DNA of 64,000 nucleotides, from assembly GCF_900113695.1 (NCBI RefSeq), contig NZ_FOQH01000008.1, forward strand, positions 337,190 through 401,189. Direction: 5' to 3'. Below are positions 46,450-55,471 of the stretch, one piece after another. Position numbers and translations under genes: made by a program. Under the pieces are notes generated by a model. It was not told the origin of the DNA and did no database searches. It saw nothing but the letters and a program-made list of their open reading frames with translations. Each line of letters opens with the position of its first letter. Position 1 is the first letter of the stretch. The DNA is from Albimonas pacifica (lineage in GTDB: Bacteria > Pseudomonadota > Alphaproteobacteria > Rhodobacterales > Rhodobacteraceae).

Positions 46450-47676
46450 TCAGCCCCGGCGCAGCGCCAGCACCGCGTTCAGCCCGCCGAAGGCGAAGGC
46501 GTTGGAGATCGCGGCCGGGACCTCGCGCGTGCGCGCCGCGTTGGGCGTCACGTCGAGATCGCACTCGGGGTCCGGCGCCTCGTAGTTGACCGTGGGCGGG
46601 ATCACCCCCTCGCCCAGCGCGCCAAGGACCGCGGCGAACTCCAGCGCCCCCGCCGCCCCCAGCGCATGGCCGTGCATCGACTTGGTGGAGGAGACCGAGA
46701 GCGCGTCGGCCTGGCCGCCGAAGACCGCGCGCAGCGCCGCCGTCTCGGTGCGGTCGTTGGCGGCGGTGCCGGTGCCGTGGGCGTTCACGTAGACGATCTC
46801 CTCGGGCGCGAGCCCGCCGTCGGCGAGCGCCGCGCGGATCGCCCGCGCCGCCCCGTCGGCCGAGGGCTGCACGATGTCGCCCGCATCCGCCGACATGCCG
46901 AAGCCCGCGATCTCGGCGAGGATCGTCGCGCCGCGCGCCTCGGCCCGGTCCCGGCTTTCGAGCACGAAGACGCCGGCGCCCTCGCCGATCGCCATGCCGG
47001 CCCGGCCCTTCGAGAACGGGCGGCAGACGTCGCGGGTCATCACCCGCAGCCCTTCCCAGGCCTTCATCGCGCCGAAGGTCAGCGGCGCCTCCGCCCCGCC
47101 CGCCACCGCGAGCTCGGCCGCGCCGGAGCGCACCAGGTGGAAGGCCTGGCCGATGGCGTGGTTGGCCGAGGCGCAGGCGGTCGAGACCGAGAAGGTCGGC
47201 CCCTTCAGCCCGTGCGCCATCGAGATGTGGGAGGCCGGGGCCGAGACCATCAGGCGCGGCACTACGAAGGGATGCACCCGGCTCCTGCCCTCCTCGAACA
47301 CCGCCCGGTAGCTGTCGTCGAAGGTCTGCATCCCCGGCAGCGCCGTGCCGATGACGACGGCGGCGCGCAGGGCCTCCTCCTCGCTCAGCCCCGGATCGGC
47401 CTGCGCCCACGCCTCGGCGGCGGCGGTCAGGGCGAACTGGGTGTGGCGGTCGTAGAGCGCGAGCTGGGAGCGGTCGAAACGGTCCTCGCCCACGAAGCCC
47501 TTCGCCTGCGCGCCGACCTTCGCGCTCAGCCGGTCGAGGTCGCGCAGCTCCAGCGGGCCGATGCCGCAGACGCCCGCCTTCAGGGCCGCCCAGTGGGCGG
47601 GCGCGTCGAGGCCGAGCGCGGAGACCACGCCCATGCCGGTGACCACGACCCGGCGCGCGCCGGAGGGGGCGCTCAC
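46450..47676 (-). CDS. Beta-ketoacyl-ACP synthase (FabF/NodE type)
   Basis: The 408-residue protein has the KAS II catalytic triad: Cys in VSTACASANHAIG (about 166), His in NAHGTGTAAND (about 300) and His in STKSMHGHALGAAG (about 338). It condenses malonyl-ACP with an acyl chain. It follows an ACP gene by 4 bp, and lpxD lies upstream, so it may serve a specialised acyl chain, perhaps for lipid A, rather than bulk fatty acid synthesis. Confidence 0.9.
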   Translation of the reverse strand: MSAPSGARRVVVTGMGVVSALGLDAPAHWAALKAGVCGIGPLELRDLDRLSAKVGAQAKGFVGEDRFDRSQLALYDRHTQFALTAAAEAWAQADPGLSEEEALRAAVVIGTALPGMQTFDDSYRAVFEEGRSRVHPFVVPRLMVSAPASHISMAHGLKGPTFSVSTACASANHAIGQAFHLVRSGAAELAVAGGAEAPLTFGAMKAWEGLRVMTRDVCRPFSKGRAGMAIGEGAGVFVLESRDRAEARGATILAEIAGFGMSADAGDIVQPSADGAARAIRAALADGGLAPEEIVYVNAHGTGTAANDRTETAALRAVFGGQADALSVSSTKSMHGHALGAAGALEFAAVLGALGEGVIPPTVNYEAPDPECDLDVTPNAARTREVPAAISNAFAFGGLNAVLALRRG

Positions 47677-47680
47677 CGGC

Positions 47681-47983
47681 TCACGCCTCCCGCGCGGCGA
47701 TCAGGCGTTTCACGCCCGCGACGATGGCGGCCACGTTCTCGATCTCGAACTCGCTCTGCGCGGGGTCGTTGGCGTTGAACGGGATCGAGACGTCGAAAGC
47801 CTCCTCGATGGCGAAGACCGCCTCGACCATGCCGAGGCTGTCGATGCCCAGTTCGTCGGGGGTGGAGGTCAGCTTGACCTCCGAGGGGTCGAGCACCGCC
47901 TGCTCGGCCACGATGCGGATCACCTCGAGGGCGACCTCGTCGTCGGCGGCGTCGGCGGCGGAAACAGCGGCGGCATCGGTCAT
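47681..47983 (-). CDS. Acyl carrier protein, specialised (AcpXL/NodF-like)
   Basis: The 100-residue ACP has the 4'-phosphopantetheine site in ELGIDSLGMVEAVF (Ser about 51) followed by AIEEAFDVSIPF. It is longer than AcpP, with an N-terminal Ala/Asp-rich extension and an extra loop (NANDPAQSEFEIENV), resembling dedicated ACPs for very-long or unusual acyl chains. It pairs with the downstream KAS gene. Confidence 0.85.
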   Translation of the reverse strand: MTDAAAVSAADAADDEVALEVIRIVAEQAVLDPSEVKLTSTPDELGIDSLGMVEAVFAIEEAFDVSIPFNANDPAQSEFEIENVAAIVAGVKRLIAAREA

Positions 47984-48134
47984 CTCGACCTCCCACGGAT
48001 CGGCGCAATCCCGGGGCCGGCGCTGCGCGACGGTCCCGCCCGAGGGTCGTGTTACCCCCTCGGTCCGGGTCAGGAAAGGCGGAATCGCCGCCGCCGCAAG
48101 AGGGGAGCGCCAGTGGGACGCGGGGCGGGCGACC

Positions 48135-49214
48135 TCAGCGCAGGCCGCCGGTCAGCTCGCGCAGCTTGTCCATGGCCCGCGGCAGGCGGCGCATGGCCAT
48201 CCACATGCGGTTGAACTCGTCGCGCTTGATCGCCGGCGAGCCGATCATCACCGAGCGCGGCGGCACGTTGGCCCCCACCCCCGAGCCGCCGGCGACGACG
48301 CTGTCGTGGCCGATGGTCAGGTGGTCGGCGACGCCGGCCTTGCCGCCCAGAACCACCCGGTCCTGGATCACCGCCGAGCCCGCGATGCCGACATGGGCGC
48401 AGAGCAGGCAGTGCTCGCCGACGGTCACGTTGTGGCCGACCTGCACGAGGTTGTCGATCTTGGTGCCGTTGCCGATGGTGGTGTCCTTCAGCGTGCCGCG
48501 GTCGAGGCAGGCGCCGGCGCCCAGCTCCACGTCGTCGCCGATCGCGACCGAGCCCAGCGAGTGGATGCGCACGTAGACCGTCGCCGCCGCGCCGAAGACG
48601 TCCGAGGCGCCGCGGTCCTTGGCGGCCTCGACCGCGCCGGGCTCGGGCGTGACGAAGCTGAAGCCGTCGGCGCCCGCGACGGCGTTGGGATGGGCGACGA
48701 AACGGTGGCCGATGCGGGTGCGCGCGCCGATGCGCACCCCCTCCATCAGCAGCGCGTCGTCGCCGATCCGCGCCCCGGCGCCGATGGAGACGTGGGAGAG
48801 GATGCGCGCGTTGGCGCCGATGGTCACGTCGCGCCCGATCACGACGAAGGGCCCGATCGAGGCGCCCGGCCCGATCTGCGCCGAGGGGTCGACGATGGCC
48901 GAGGGATGCACCCCCGCCGGCGCGTCGAGCGGATGCTGGAAGCGCGCGGTCAGCCCCGCCATCGCGTAGCGCGCACGCGGCGCGAAGATCGCCGCGGCGA
49001 GGCCGAGCCCCTGCCAGTCGGCTCCCGCCGGCAGCACCGCCGCGCGGGCCCGGCCTTTGGCGAGGTCGCCCAGGAACTTCGGGTCCATCGCCACCGCCAG
49101 CTCTTCGGGTCCCGCCTGCGCGGGAGGGGCCGGCGCGCGCACCACCAGGTCGCCGTCCCCGGCATGCTCAAGGCCGAGGGCGGCGGCGACGTCGGCGATG
49201 CGGTGCGGGGTCAT
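48135..49214 (-). CDS. lpxD: UDP-3-O-(3-hydroxyacyl)glucosamine N-acyltransferase LpxD
   Basis: The 359-residue protein has the LpxD N-terminal domain (1-110) and a left-handed beta-helix of hexapeptide repeats (VHPSAIVDPSAQIGPGASIG onward). The catalytic His is in DNLVQVGHNVTVGEHC. It adds the second acyl chain in lipid A synthesis. It lies alone here, not in the fabZ-lpxA cluster; the ACP and KAS genes follow 151 bp downstream on the same strand. Confidence 0.93.
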   Translation of the reverse strand: MTPHRIADVAAALGLEHAGDGDLVVRAPAPPAQAGPEELAVAMDPKFLGDLAKGRARAAVLPAGADWQGLGLAAAIFAPRARYAMAGLTARFQHPLDAPAGVHPSAIVDPSAQIGPGASIGPFVVIGRDVTIGANARILSHVSIGAGARIGDDALLMEGVRIGARTRIGHRFVAHPNAVAGADGFSFVTPEPGAVEAAKDRGASDVFGAAATVYVRIHSLGSVAIGDDVELGAGACLDRGTLKDTTIGNGTKIDNLVQVGHNVTVGEHCLLCAHVGIAGSAVIQDRVVLGGKAGVADHLTIGHDSVVAGGSGVGANVPPRSVMIGSPAIKRDEFNRMWMAMRRLPRAMDKLRELTGGLR

Positions 49215-49330
49215 GGCGGGCTCCCAGGGCGGCGGGCGGATCGGCGGGCCCCTGCTTAGCGGGCGGGCGCCCCCGCGGCCAGTCCCTCCGGGCGCGCGTG
49301 CGCGAGATCGGGCGCGACGCTCCAGGCGCG

Positions 49331-49490
49331 GGGTCGGGGTCGGCTCTGCCGTCCGCTTCGCGGCCGGGACGCCCGCCCGCCGACCCCGCCGCCGGCGGGA
49401 TGGCGCGCGCGGCGCAGCGCCGGGGATCGAGACGGGGTCGGCGGGCGGGCGATGCGTCCGCGCAGCGGGCGCGAGAGCCGCCCCCGACCC
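49331..49490. repeat. Long imperfect hairpin between lpxD and the L,D-transpeptidase gene
   Basis: Arms of 58 bp (49331-49388 and 49433-49490) pair along their whole length: outer 16 of 17, middle about 14 of 22, inner 19 of 19 (CGCCCGCCCGCCGACCCCG). The 44-nt loop is GC-rich. Its sequence is unrelated to the four-copy element. The 379-bp gap holds only this and the terminator at 49522-49543. Confidence 0.75.
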
Positions 49491-49521
49491 TGCCCGCACG
49501 GCCGCGCCCCGCGATGGGAAA

Positions 49522-49543
49522 GGGCCGCCCCGGGAGGCGGCCC
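49522..49543 (-). terminator. Terminator of the L,D-transpeptidase gene
   Basis: Arms GGGCCGCC and GGCGGCCC flank a 6-nt loop 50 bp after the stop. Read on the minus strand it is followed by TTTCCC. Confidence 0.65.
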
Positions 49544-49593
49544 CTGCTGGTCTCGATTCGTCGCGGGAAGGCGCGCCCGGCGCGCCGCGCCGC

Positions 49594-51378
49594 TCAGAGG
49601 GCGGGCGCCAGGCCCTTCTCCTCCAGGGCGGCCCAGACCGCCTCGTCGCGGCCGTAGACGTCCTCGCGGAACTGGGCGGACCCGGTCTCGTCGACCCAGG
49701 CGGTGCGGTAGGTGAGGTTCACGCGCACCGGTTCGTCGAGGTTCACCCAGCGCTCGCGCCCCGAGTCGAGGATCGAGTGGAACGCCGCCTGCGGGTCGTC
49801 GTACTGCGGGGCGAGCAGGATGTAGGCCAGCTCGAACGGGTTCTCGACGCGCACGCAGCCGTGGGAGAAGGCCCGCGCGTCGCGCTTGAACAGGCTCTTC
49901 GACGGCGTGTCGTGCAGGTAGATCGAGAACTGGTTGGGGAACATGAACTTCACCTTCCCCAGCGCGTTGTGGTCGCCCGGCGCCTGCTTCACCCGGTAGG
50001 GGAAGTAGCCCTTGGAATACTGCTCCCAGTCGTGGAAGGCCGGATCCGCCGGCACCGGCCCGCCGTCGGTGGCGATCAGCTGCATGTTCTGCTTGGCCAG
50101 GTAGTCGGGGTCCTTGCGCAGCGCCGGCAGGATCTCGTTCGTCGCGATCGAGCGGGGCACGTTCCACGACGGGTTGATCACCATGTGGTCCATCATGTCG
50201 ATGAACTCCGGCGTGCGGTGGCGCTTCTGGCCGATGACCACGCGCGTCTCGTGGATCAGCTTGCCGTCCTCGTAGAGGCGCATGCGGTAGTCGGGCTGGT
50301 TCACCACGATGTACTTGCGGCCCAGGTCGTCGGGCGCCCAGCGCATCCGCTCGAGGTTCACCGCCACCTGGCGGATGCGGAAGCCCACGTCCGCGCCGAG
50401 CGCGGCGAAGGTCCGCGCGCCGGCGATGCCGTCGTCGTTGAGCCCGTGGCGGCGCTGGAAGCCCATCACCGCCTGCTCGAGACCGGCGTCGTAGAGCTCG
50501 GGCTGCGCCGAGGCGGGGGCGTGCTCGCCAAGCTCGGCCAGCCGTGCGCGAAGCTGGGTCACGCGGGGGCCCGCGTCGCCCACCCGCAGCGTGCCGCCCT
50601 CGGAGAGCGTGGCGCGCCAGCCGCCGGCTTCGGCCTCCTTCTGCAGGCGCGCGTAGACCTCGCGCAGCGGGGCGTAGCCGGGATCGCGCGGCGCGAGCGC
50701 ATCGAGCCAGGCGCCCAGCTCGGGCGAGGCCGCGGCGCCGGCGAGGATCGCGGTCGTCTCCGGCCGCTCGGGGAACACGTGGATCTCGGAGTCGACCCGG
50801 CTCGGCTTCAGCGCGCCCGCGGCCATGTCGCCCGCGTAGCGCAGCAGCGCGCGGGTCAGGTCGAGCTCGAGCTGCGCCACGTCTTCGGGGTGGTCCTGGC
50901 CGTCCGGCGTCTGCTGCGCGCGGGCGCGCAGGGCGGCGGGCGAGTAGGCTGCGGCGGGCAGCGCGTGGCTCTCGGCCGCGTCGAGCCGCGCGAGCAGCGC
51001 CTGCGCGTCCATCGAGCCGCCGGCGACGTTCCAGGCCGGCCGGCCCTGGCGCGACTGGTACCAGGCGAGCACCGCCTCGTCCCCGGCCGCGGCGCGCAGG
51101 ATCGCCGCCTGCACCGGCGTGGCCGGCGAGACCGCGGCGGGCGCCGAGGGAGCGAGGAGCGAGACCGACGCGGCCCCGGACGCGGGGCTGGACGTCGCCG
51201 TCGCCGCGGGGGCGGGCGTGGTGGGAACGTCGGACGCAGGCGAGGACGCGCCGGGCGCCGACGGGGCCGATGCGAGGCCCGCGGTCTGGGCGGCGGCGGG
51301 GCCGGCGGTCAGCGCCGTCGCGCCCGAGGCGAGGCCGCCCAGGGCGAATGCGGCGGCAATGTGGAACTTGAACGACAT
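49594..51378 (-). CDS. L,D-transpeptidase of the LdtD/YcbB type
   Basis: The 594-residue protein has a signal peptide ending AAAQTAG and an Ala/Ser/Pro linker. Residues about 95-260 are the scaffold domain, a PGBD-like peptidoglycan-binding segment lies near 290 (AVMGFQRRHGLNDDGIAG), and the YkuD catalytic domain (about 355-540) ends with SHGCVRVENP, carrying the active Cys. It forms 3-3 cross-links in peptidoglycan. The start fits the signal peptide. It is divergent from the DUF882 peptidase gene, mirroring the ycbB-ycbK neighbourhood of enteric bacteria. Confidence 0.92.
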   Translation of the reverse strand: MSFKFHIAAAFALGGLASGATALTAGPAAAQTAGLASAPSAPGASSPASDVPTTPAPAATATSSPASGAASVSLLAPSAPAAVSPATPVQAAILRAAAGDEAVLAWYQSRQGRPAWNVAGGSMDAQALLARLDAAESHALPAAAYSPAALRARAQQTPDGQDHPEDVAQLELDLTRALLRYAGDMAAGALKPSRVDSEIHVFPERPETTAILAGAAASPELGAWLDALAPRDPGYAPLREVYARLQKEAEAGGWRATLSEGGTLRVGDAGPRVTQLRARLAELGEHAPASAQPELYDAGLEQAVMGFQRRHGLNDDGIAGARTFAALGADVGFRIRQVAVNLERMRWAPDDLGRKYIVVNQPDYRMRLYEDGKLIHETRVVIGQKRHRTPEFIDMMDHMVINPSWNVPRSIATNEILPALRKDPDYLAKQNMQLIATDGGPVPADPAFHDWEQYSKGYFPYRVKQAPGDHNALGKVKFMFPNQFSIYLHDTPSKSLFKRDARAFSHGCVRVENPFELAYILLAPQYDDPQAAFHSILDSGRERWVNLDEPVRVNLTYRTAWVDETGSAQFREDVYGRDEAVWAALEEKGLAPAL

Positions 51379-51737
51379 AGTGGCGCCTCTGACACAGGGA
51401 TCCGCTTTGGAAGACCATAGCGCGAACGTCCGGGGGGGACGAGGCGACGTGGCGGGAGATCGTCGCGCAGCCGCGGGGGCGTGTGAATTCCGCCGCAGAT
51501 ACGGGGGCGTGCGGCGCGCGGTCCCCGACAGGCGGCGGCGCGCTCCATCCTGCGGCGCCCTGCCCGACCGGCAGGCAGTGGATCGTTTCATCGTGCGACA
51601 GGCGCCGATTTTGAGGCGCCGGACGGGGAAACCGCTGCGAATCTGCCACTTTTTCCCTCGGCCCCGCTGTGTCATAGTCCCCTCGTCCACCAAAAACCGC
51701 CGAGGAACATCGGCAAGGACGAACGAGGCGACAGACA

Positions 51738-52313
51738 GTGAAACCGACCGATTTCGGGCGTTTGTCCCGTCGTGCGGCCCTTGTAGGGCTGGCCGGCGGG
51801 CTCGTCGCGGCAGGCATGGGCGGGCAGGCCCTTGCAGCGCCGTCACTCAACACCGGCAAGGGCGCTTACCGGCGCATCCAGCTCGTCAACTCGCGGCTGC
51901 AGGAGCGGCTCGACGCGGTGTACTGGATCGACGGCGAGTACGTGCCGGAGGCTCTCCAGGAGATCAGCGGCATCCTTCGGGACTGGCGCGCCGACCTGGT
52001 GAAGCCCTACCACGAGCGCGCGCTGGACGTGCTCGCCGCGGCCCATCGCAAGATGGACGTCGACGAGCCGTTCGAGGTCGTGTCGGGCTACCGCTCGCCG
52101 CAGACCAACGCCGCGATGCGCCAGCGCTCCTCGGGCGTGGCGCGCAACAGCTACCACACCCGCGCGATGGCCGTGGACGTGAAGCTGAAGAGCCGCTCGG
52201 TGCGCCAGATCGCCGGCGCGGCCGAGAGCCTGAGCGCCGGCGGCGTCGGGCGCTACTCGCGGTCGAACTTCGTGCACATGGACTGCGGTCCGGTGCGCAC
52301 CTGGGGCGCCTGA
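51738..52313 (+). CDS. DUF882 (YcbK/MepK-like) murein peptidase
   Basis: The 191-residue protein has a GTG start and a twin-arginine-type signal (LSRRAALVGLAGG). The M15-type zinc site is visible: SGYRSPQTNAAMR, SYHTRAMAVDVKL with His and Asp, and FVHMDCGPVRTW with the last His. MepK-type enzymes cut 3-3 cross-links made by L,D-transpeptidases, which fits the divergent neighbour. The 51379-51737 stretch between them should hold both promoters; no clear site was assigned. Confidence 0.9.
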   Translation: MKPTDFGRLSRRAALVGLAGGLVAAGMGGQALAAPSLNTGKGAYRRIQLVNSRLQERLDAVYWIDGEYVPEALQEISGILRDWRADLVKPYHERALDVLAAAHRKMDVDEPFEVVSGYRSPQTNAAMRQRSSGVARNSYHTRAMAVDVKLKSRSVRQIAGAAESLSAGGVGRYSRSNFVHMDCGPVRTWGA

Positions 52314-52636
52314 GCCGAAGGCGCTCCCCTCGGCCGACCGCCCCGACCCGGGGCATCGCCGGCGCCCCTCGGGGCGCGGGCCATGAAGACGAGCGGATCG
52401 GCCGGGCCCTGCGCCCGGCCGTCGCCGTTTCACGCCCCCACACTGCATGCATGCGGGCGCTCACGCCGGCCGCCCGCGGAAGGCTGGACGAAGTCCCGAG
52501 GCGCATCTTCGCATGAAGGGCGTGCGGGGCGCGTGCAGGCGCGCACGGGGCCTCACGCCAGACGCCGCCACGCCCGCGCAGGGCTCAAGCCGAGCGGAGG
52601 GCCGCACGGCAGTCGTCAGGGGCAAGGAGCGCCCTG

Positions 52637-52647
52637 CCCCCCCCCCC
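52637..52647. repeat. Run of eleven C
   Basis: A homopolymer 6 bp downstream of the stop of the minus-strand gene at 52653. Such runs slip easily in replication or sequencing. The rest of 52314-52652 shows no gene. Confidence 0.6.
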
Positions 52648-52652
52648 GGCGC

Positions 52653-53162
52653 TCAGTCGGCGGAGGGGGGACAGGGGCTGCCGGGCTCGAACACGCCCAG
52701 CAGGCCCGCGGCGAGGATCTCCTCGATCCGCTCGGGCGGGATCTCGCCGCCCTCGCCGCGGCGCAGGAAGTCGCCGCCCAGGCCCGAGGCCTGCAGCGCC
52801 GTGAAATCCACCGTCAACGAGGGCATCGCCTCGGAGCCATGGCGCAGCAGCGCCCGCCCGGGCATGTCGTCGAGATGCACGGGCCAGGTGCTCGCGGCGA
52901 CGCCTGTGCACTGGGCGACCCGGTCGCGGAACCGCCGGCGGATCTCGAAAAGCTCCAGCCGGGCGGCGGCGTCGGGATCGGTGCGCGCGGCCAGCGCCTC
53001 GATCCACCCCGCCATGCGCGCGTCGGGGCCGAGCGCCTGTCCGAGCCCCAGCGTCAGCCCGTGCAGCGCGATCGCGATCAGCAGCACGAAGGACGCGGCG
53101 ACGGAGATCTTCGCCCCGCGGACGCTGCGCCCGCGGCGCGGCCCGGCCTCGGTGCTCGCCAT
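52653..53162 (-). CDS. Hypothetical single-pass membrane protein
   Basis: The 169-residue protein was not recognised. The ATG at 53162 has GGAGGG about ten bases upstream and starts MASTEAGPRRGRS; a GTG seven codons further upstream is possible. One membrane segment (about 21-43) is followed by a soluble domain with two distant Cys (AQCTGV, SPCPPS). It lies downstream of the DUF2333 gene on the same strand, so may be in its operon and act at the inner membrane. Confidence 0.65.
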   Translation of the reverse strand: MASTEAGPRRGRSVRGAKISVAASFVLLIAIALHGLTLGLGQALGPDARMAGWIEALAARTDPDAAARLELFEIRRRFRDRVAQCTGVAASTWPVHLDDMPGRALLRHGSEAMPSLTVDFTALQASGLGGDFLRRGEGGEIPPERIEEILAAGLLGVFEPGSPCPPSAD

Positions 53163-53291
53163 GTTCGACCCGCCCTCCGACACGCACGGTCACGCCCACG
53201 CGGCCGCCCCGTCCGCGCGGCGGCCAGGCCCCATCCTGCCCGACCCGGCGGGCGGGGTCGAGCGCCCCGGACCGCAGGGCGCGCCCCGAGC

Positions 53292-54548
53292 TCAGCGGTC
53301 GAGGATGTCGCGCAGTTCCACCATGTTCGCCCGCGCGCGCAGCAGCTTCTCGCCCATCACCGACAGGTGGTCGGGGGTCAGCGTGCCGTCCTCGCGCCCG
53401 TTGGCGACGATCATCGGATCGAGGCGCACGCCCTCGGCGATATGCGCCTCCATCCGGTCCCAGACCTGGAGCAGGTCCGACACCTCGATGGTGCGCGCGA
53501 AGTCCTGGCGCACCGCCTGCAGCACGCCGTGGAGCGCGAAGAGCTCGCCGCGCGCCTCGTGGAACAGGTTGTCGGCGTGGAAGTCGAAGTAGCCGCGGTT
53601 GTTGCCGCCCGCCTCGACGAAGGCCTTGCGCTCGACCGACCACTCCATCGCCTTGGCGCGGCTGTTGAGCCGCGAGGCCATCGAGCCGAGGTCGGCCGCC
53701 AGCCGGTCGATCAGCGTGCGCAGGTTGTCGCGGCGCACGTCGAAGAGCGCGTTGCAGGCGCCGAGCCGGTCGTTGTAGGTCTGATAGAGCGGGATCGCGC
53801 CCCGATAGGACTGCTCGGCCCCCTCCATCACCGTCTGCAGCTGAGGGTCGAAGGGGTTGTTGAGCACCCAGGCCCGCTCGTTGACCCGCAGGCGGCCCTG
53901 GGCGGCCTGCAGGTCGGGGTCGGCCTCCGACGTGCCGCGCACGCGCCCGAGCGTGTCGGCGAGGTCCAGCGACACCCGCCGCACCACCGTCAGCATTCCC
54001 ATCTGCATGGCGGCCTTGTTGTCGAACCAGGGCGTGTCGGCGAAGTCGATCAGGCCGAAGAAGCCCAGCCGGTACTGCGGATCGCCCGGAACCCAGGGGT
54101 TCTGGTTGACCATCAGGTCCAGCAGCCCGACCTGCATCTGCACGATGCGCGAGTGGGCGCAGGTGCGCGGGTCGGAGTTGCCCGCCGCGGTGGTGTCGCC
54201 CGCCGGAAGGCCCGCGTCGGCGCTGGCGGTGGTCGAGCCGCCGGGCTCGGTCTGCGCGGCGTCGGGCGTGGTCACCTCGGGGCGGTCGAGCACCACGCCC
54301 TCCTGCGGGATCACCCGCTGGGGATAGGCGATGTCCATGCCCGGGTAGAAGCAGAACCGCCAGAACAGCACGCCCACGTAGACGATCGCCACGATCACGA
54401 GGATCGCCGGCAGCGCGCCCAGGATGCGGCGGAAGGCGCCGCGGTTGGGGTCGGCGAAGGGATCGTCGGGGTCGGTCTTGCGGCGAATGCCGAAGAACCG
54501 CCCGATCCGCTCCAGGATCTCCACCAGGAAGTCGACGATGCGGGTCAT
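53292..54548 (-). CDS. DUF2333 membrane-anchored protein
   Basis: The 418-residue protein has an N-terminal amphipathic helix (MTRIVDFLVEILERIGRFF), one membrane segment at about 45-65 and a large periplasmic domain. DUF2333 features include QMQVGLLDLMVNQNPWVPGDP, LGFFGLIDFADTPWFDNKAA and NNRGYFDFHADNLFHEARGE. Function unknown. The ATG at 54548 is preceded by GGAGCGCC-type sequence. Confidence 0.87.
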   Translation of the reverse strand: MTRIVDFLVEILERIGRFFGIRRKTDPDDPFADPNRGAFRRILGALPAILVIVAIVYVGVLFWRFCFYPGMDIAYPQRVIPQEGVVLDRPEVTTPDAAQTEPGGSTTASADAGLPAGDTTAAGNSDPRTCAHSRIVQMQVGLLDLMVNQNPWVPGDPQYRLGFFGLIDFADTPWFDNKAAMQMGMLTVVRRVSLDLADTLGRVRGTSEADPDLQAAQGRLRVNERAWVLNNPFDPQLQTVMEGAEQSYRGAIPLYQTYNDRLGACNALFDVRRDNLRTLIDRLAADLGSMASRLNSRAKAMEWSVERKAFVEAGGNNRGYFDFHADNLFHEARGELFALHGVLQAVRQDFARTIEVSDLLQVWDRMEAHIAEGVRLDPMIVANGREDGTLTPDHLSVMGEKLLRARANMVELRDILDR

Positions 54549-54723
54549 AAGGCGCTCCGGTTTCGCTTCGGCGACTAAGAGGTAGCGGCTCGGGCGCGAC
54601 AGTAAAAGCCGAAGGGGGGCGTCGGGGCGCCGCGGTTGGACGCGGGCCGGGCCGCGCGGGAGGCTGACCGCGGCCCGAAAGCCCTTGCAGCCCGACCGCC
54701 GGAGCCCGTCGCGCGCCGCGGAA

Positions 54724-54760
54724 GGCGCCGGCGCAGATCGACCGGGAACGGACCGGCGCC
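54724..54760 (-). terminator. Possible terminator after the RHH gene
   Basis: GGCGCCGG and CCGGCGCC arms, 8 bp each, lie 13 bp after the stop. The loop is long (21 nt), so this is tentative. Confidence 0.3.
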
Positions 54761-54772
54761 GGCCCGTCGCCG

Positions 54773-55036
54773 TCAGGGCGCGCCGGCGTCCGCGGGTCCG
54801 GCGATGCGACCGGCGAGCGCCTCGCGCAGCACGAAGGTGCGCAGCGCGCAGGCCAGCCCCACCTCCGGCGGCCGTCCCGCGTCGATCTCGGCCGCGAGCG
54901 CGTTCAGCGCCTGCCCCCGGCGCGCGGCGACGGCGCGGAAGGCCGCCCAGAACTCCGGCTCCAGCGAGACCGAGCTGCGGTGCCCGCGCAGCGTCAGCGA
55001 GCGTTTCTCGGGCGGGGCGTAGGGGGCCGGGCTCAT
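54773..55036 (-). CDS. Ribbon-helix-helix domain protein
   Basis: The 87-residue protein has an RHH_4-like pattern: RGHRSSVSLEPEFWAAFRAVAARRG followed by ALAAEIDAG and a helix ending FVLREAL. It may bind DNA. Its ATG overlaps the DUF4169 stop by 4 bp, a pairing seen often in Rhodobacterales. Confidence 0.8.
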   Translation of the reverse strand: MSPAPYAPPEKRSLTLRGHRSSVSLEPEFWAAFRAVAARRGQALNALAAEIDAGRPPEVGLACALRTFVLREALAGRIAGPADAGAP

Positions 55037-55287
55037 TCCCGCGGCGCGTCCGGCACGTCCCGGTCCGGGTTCCCGCCGGCATCTTCCTCGGCCTCCCCGC
55101 CGGTCTCGCCCGTCTCGTCCCGGCGGTGGCCGTCGAGGCGGCGGCGGGCGAGCGTCGCCTCGGCCGCCTCGCGGGCCCTTTCGGCGGCGCTGCGGCCGTG
55201 GCGGGCGGCGTTCTCGTCGCCGGCCTTGCGGCGCGCGTCCCGGCCGCGCTGCTTGCGGGCCCGGCGCAGGTTGATGATCTCGGCCAT
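55033..55287 (-). CDS. DUF4169 family protein
   Basis: The 84-residue highly charged protein starts MAEIINLRRARKQRGRDARR and continues NAARHGRSAAERAREAAEAT and LDGHRRDE, the DUF4169 signature. It is helical with no known function. The ATG at 55287 fits the family start; a longer version is possible. Confidence 0.85.
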   Translation of the reverse strand: MAEIINLRRARKQRGRDARRKAGDENAARHGRSAAERAREAAEATLARRRLDGHRRDETGETGGEAEEDAGGNPDRDVPDAPRE

Positions 55288-55471
55288 CGGCGTCTCCCTT
55301 GCCGGCCCGACCATAGCCAAGGCCCGCGGCGGGCGCGAGAGCCTGCCGTCCGCTCCTGTCGGGTCGGCGCTTGCGCTCGGGGGCGGGCGATCCCAAATCT
55401 CCCCATCGCCGGCGACGTGCCGGCGCCTGAGGCGCGGCGCGCGCTCGCCCGCCCTGTTGGAGCCTCCTTCG

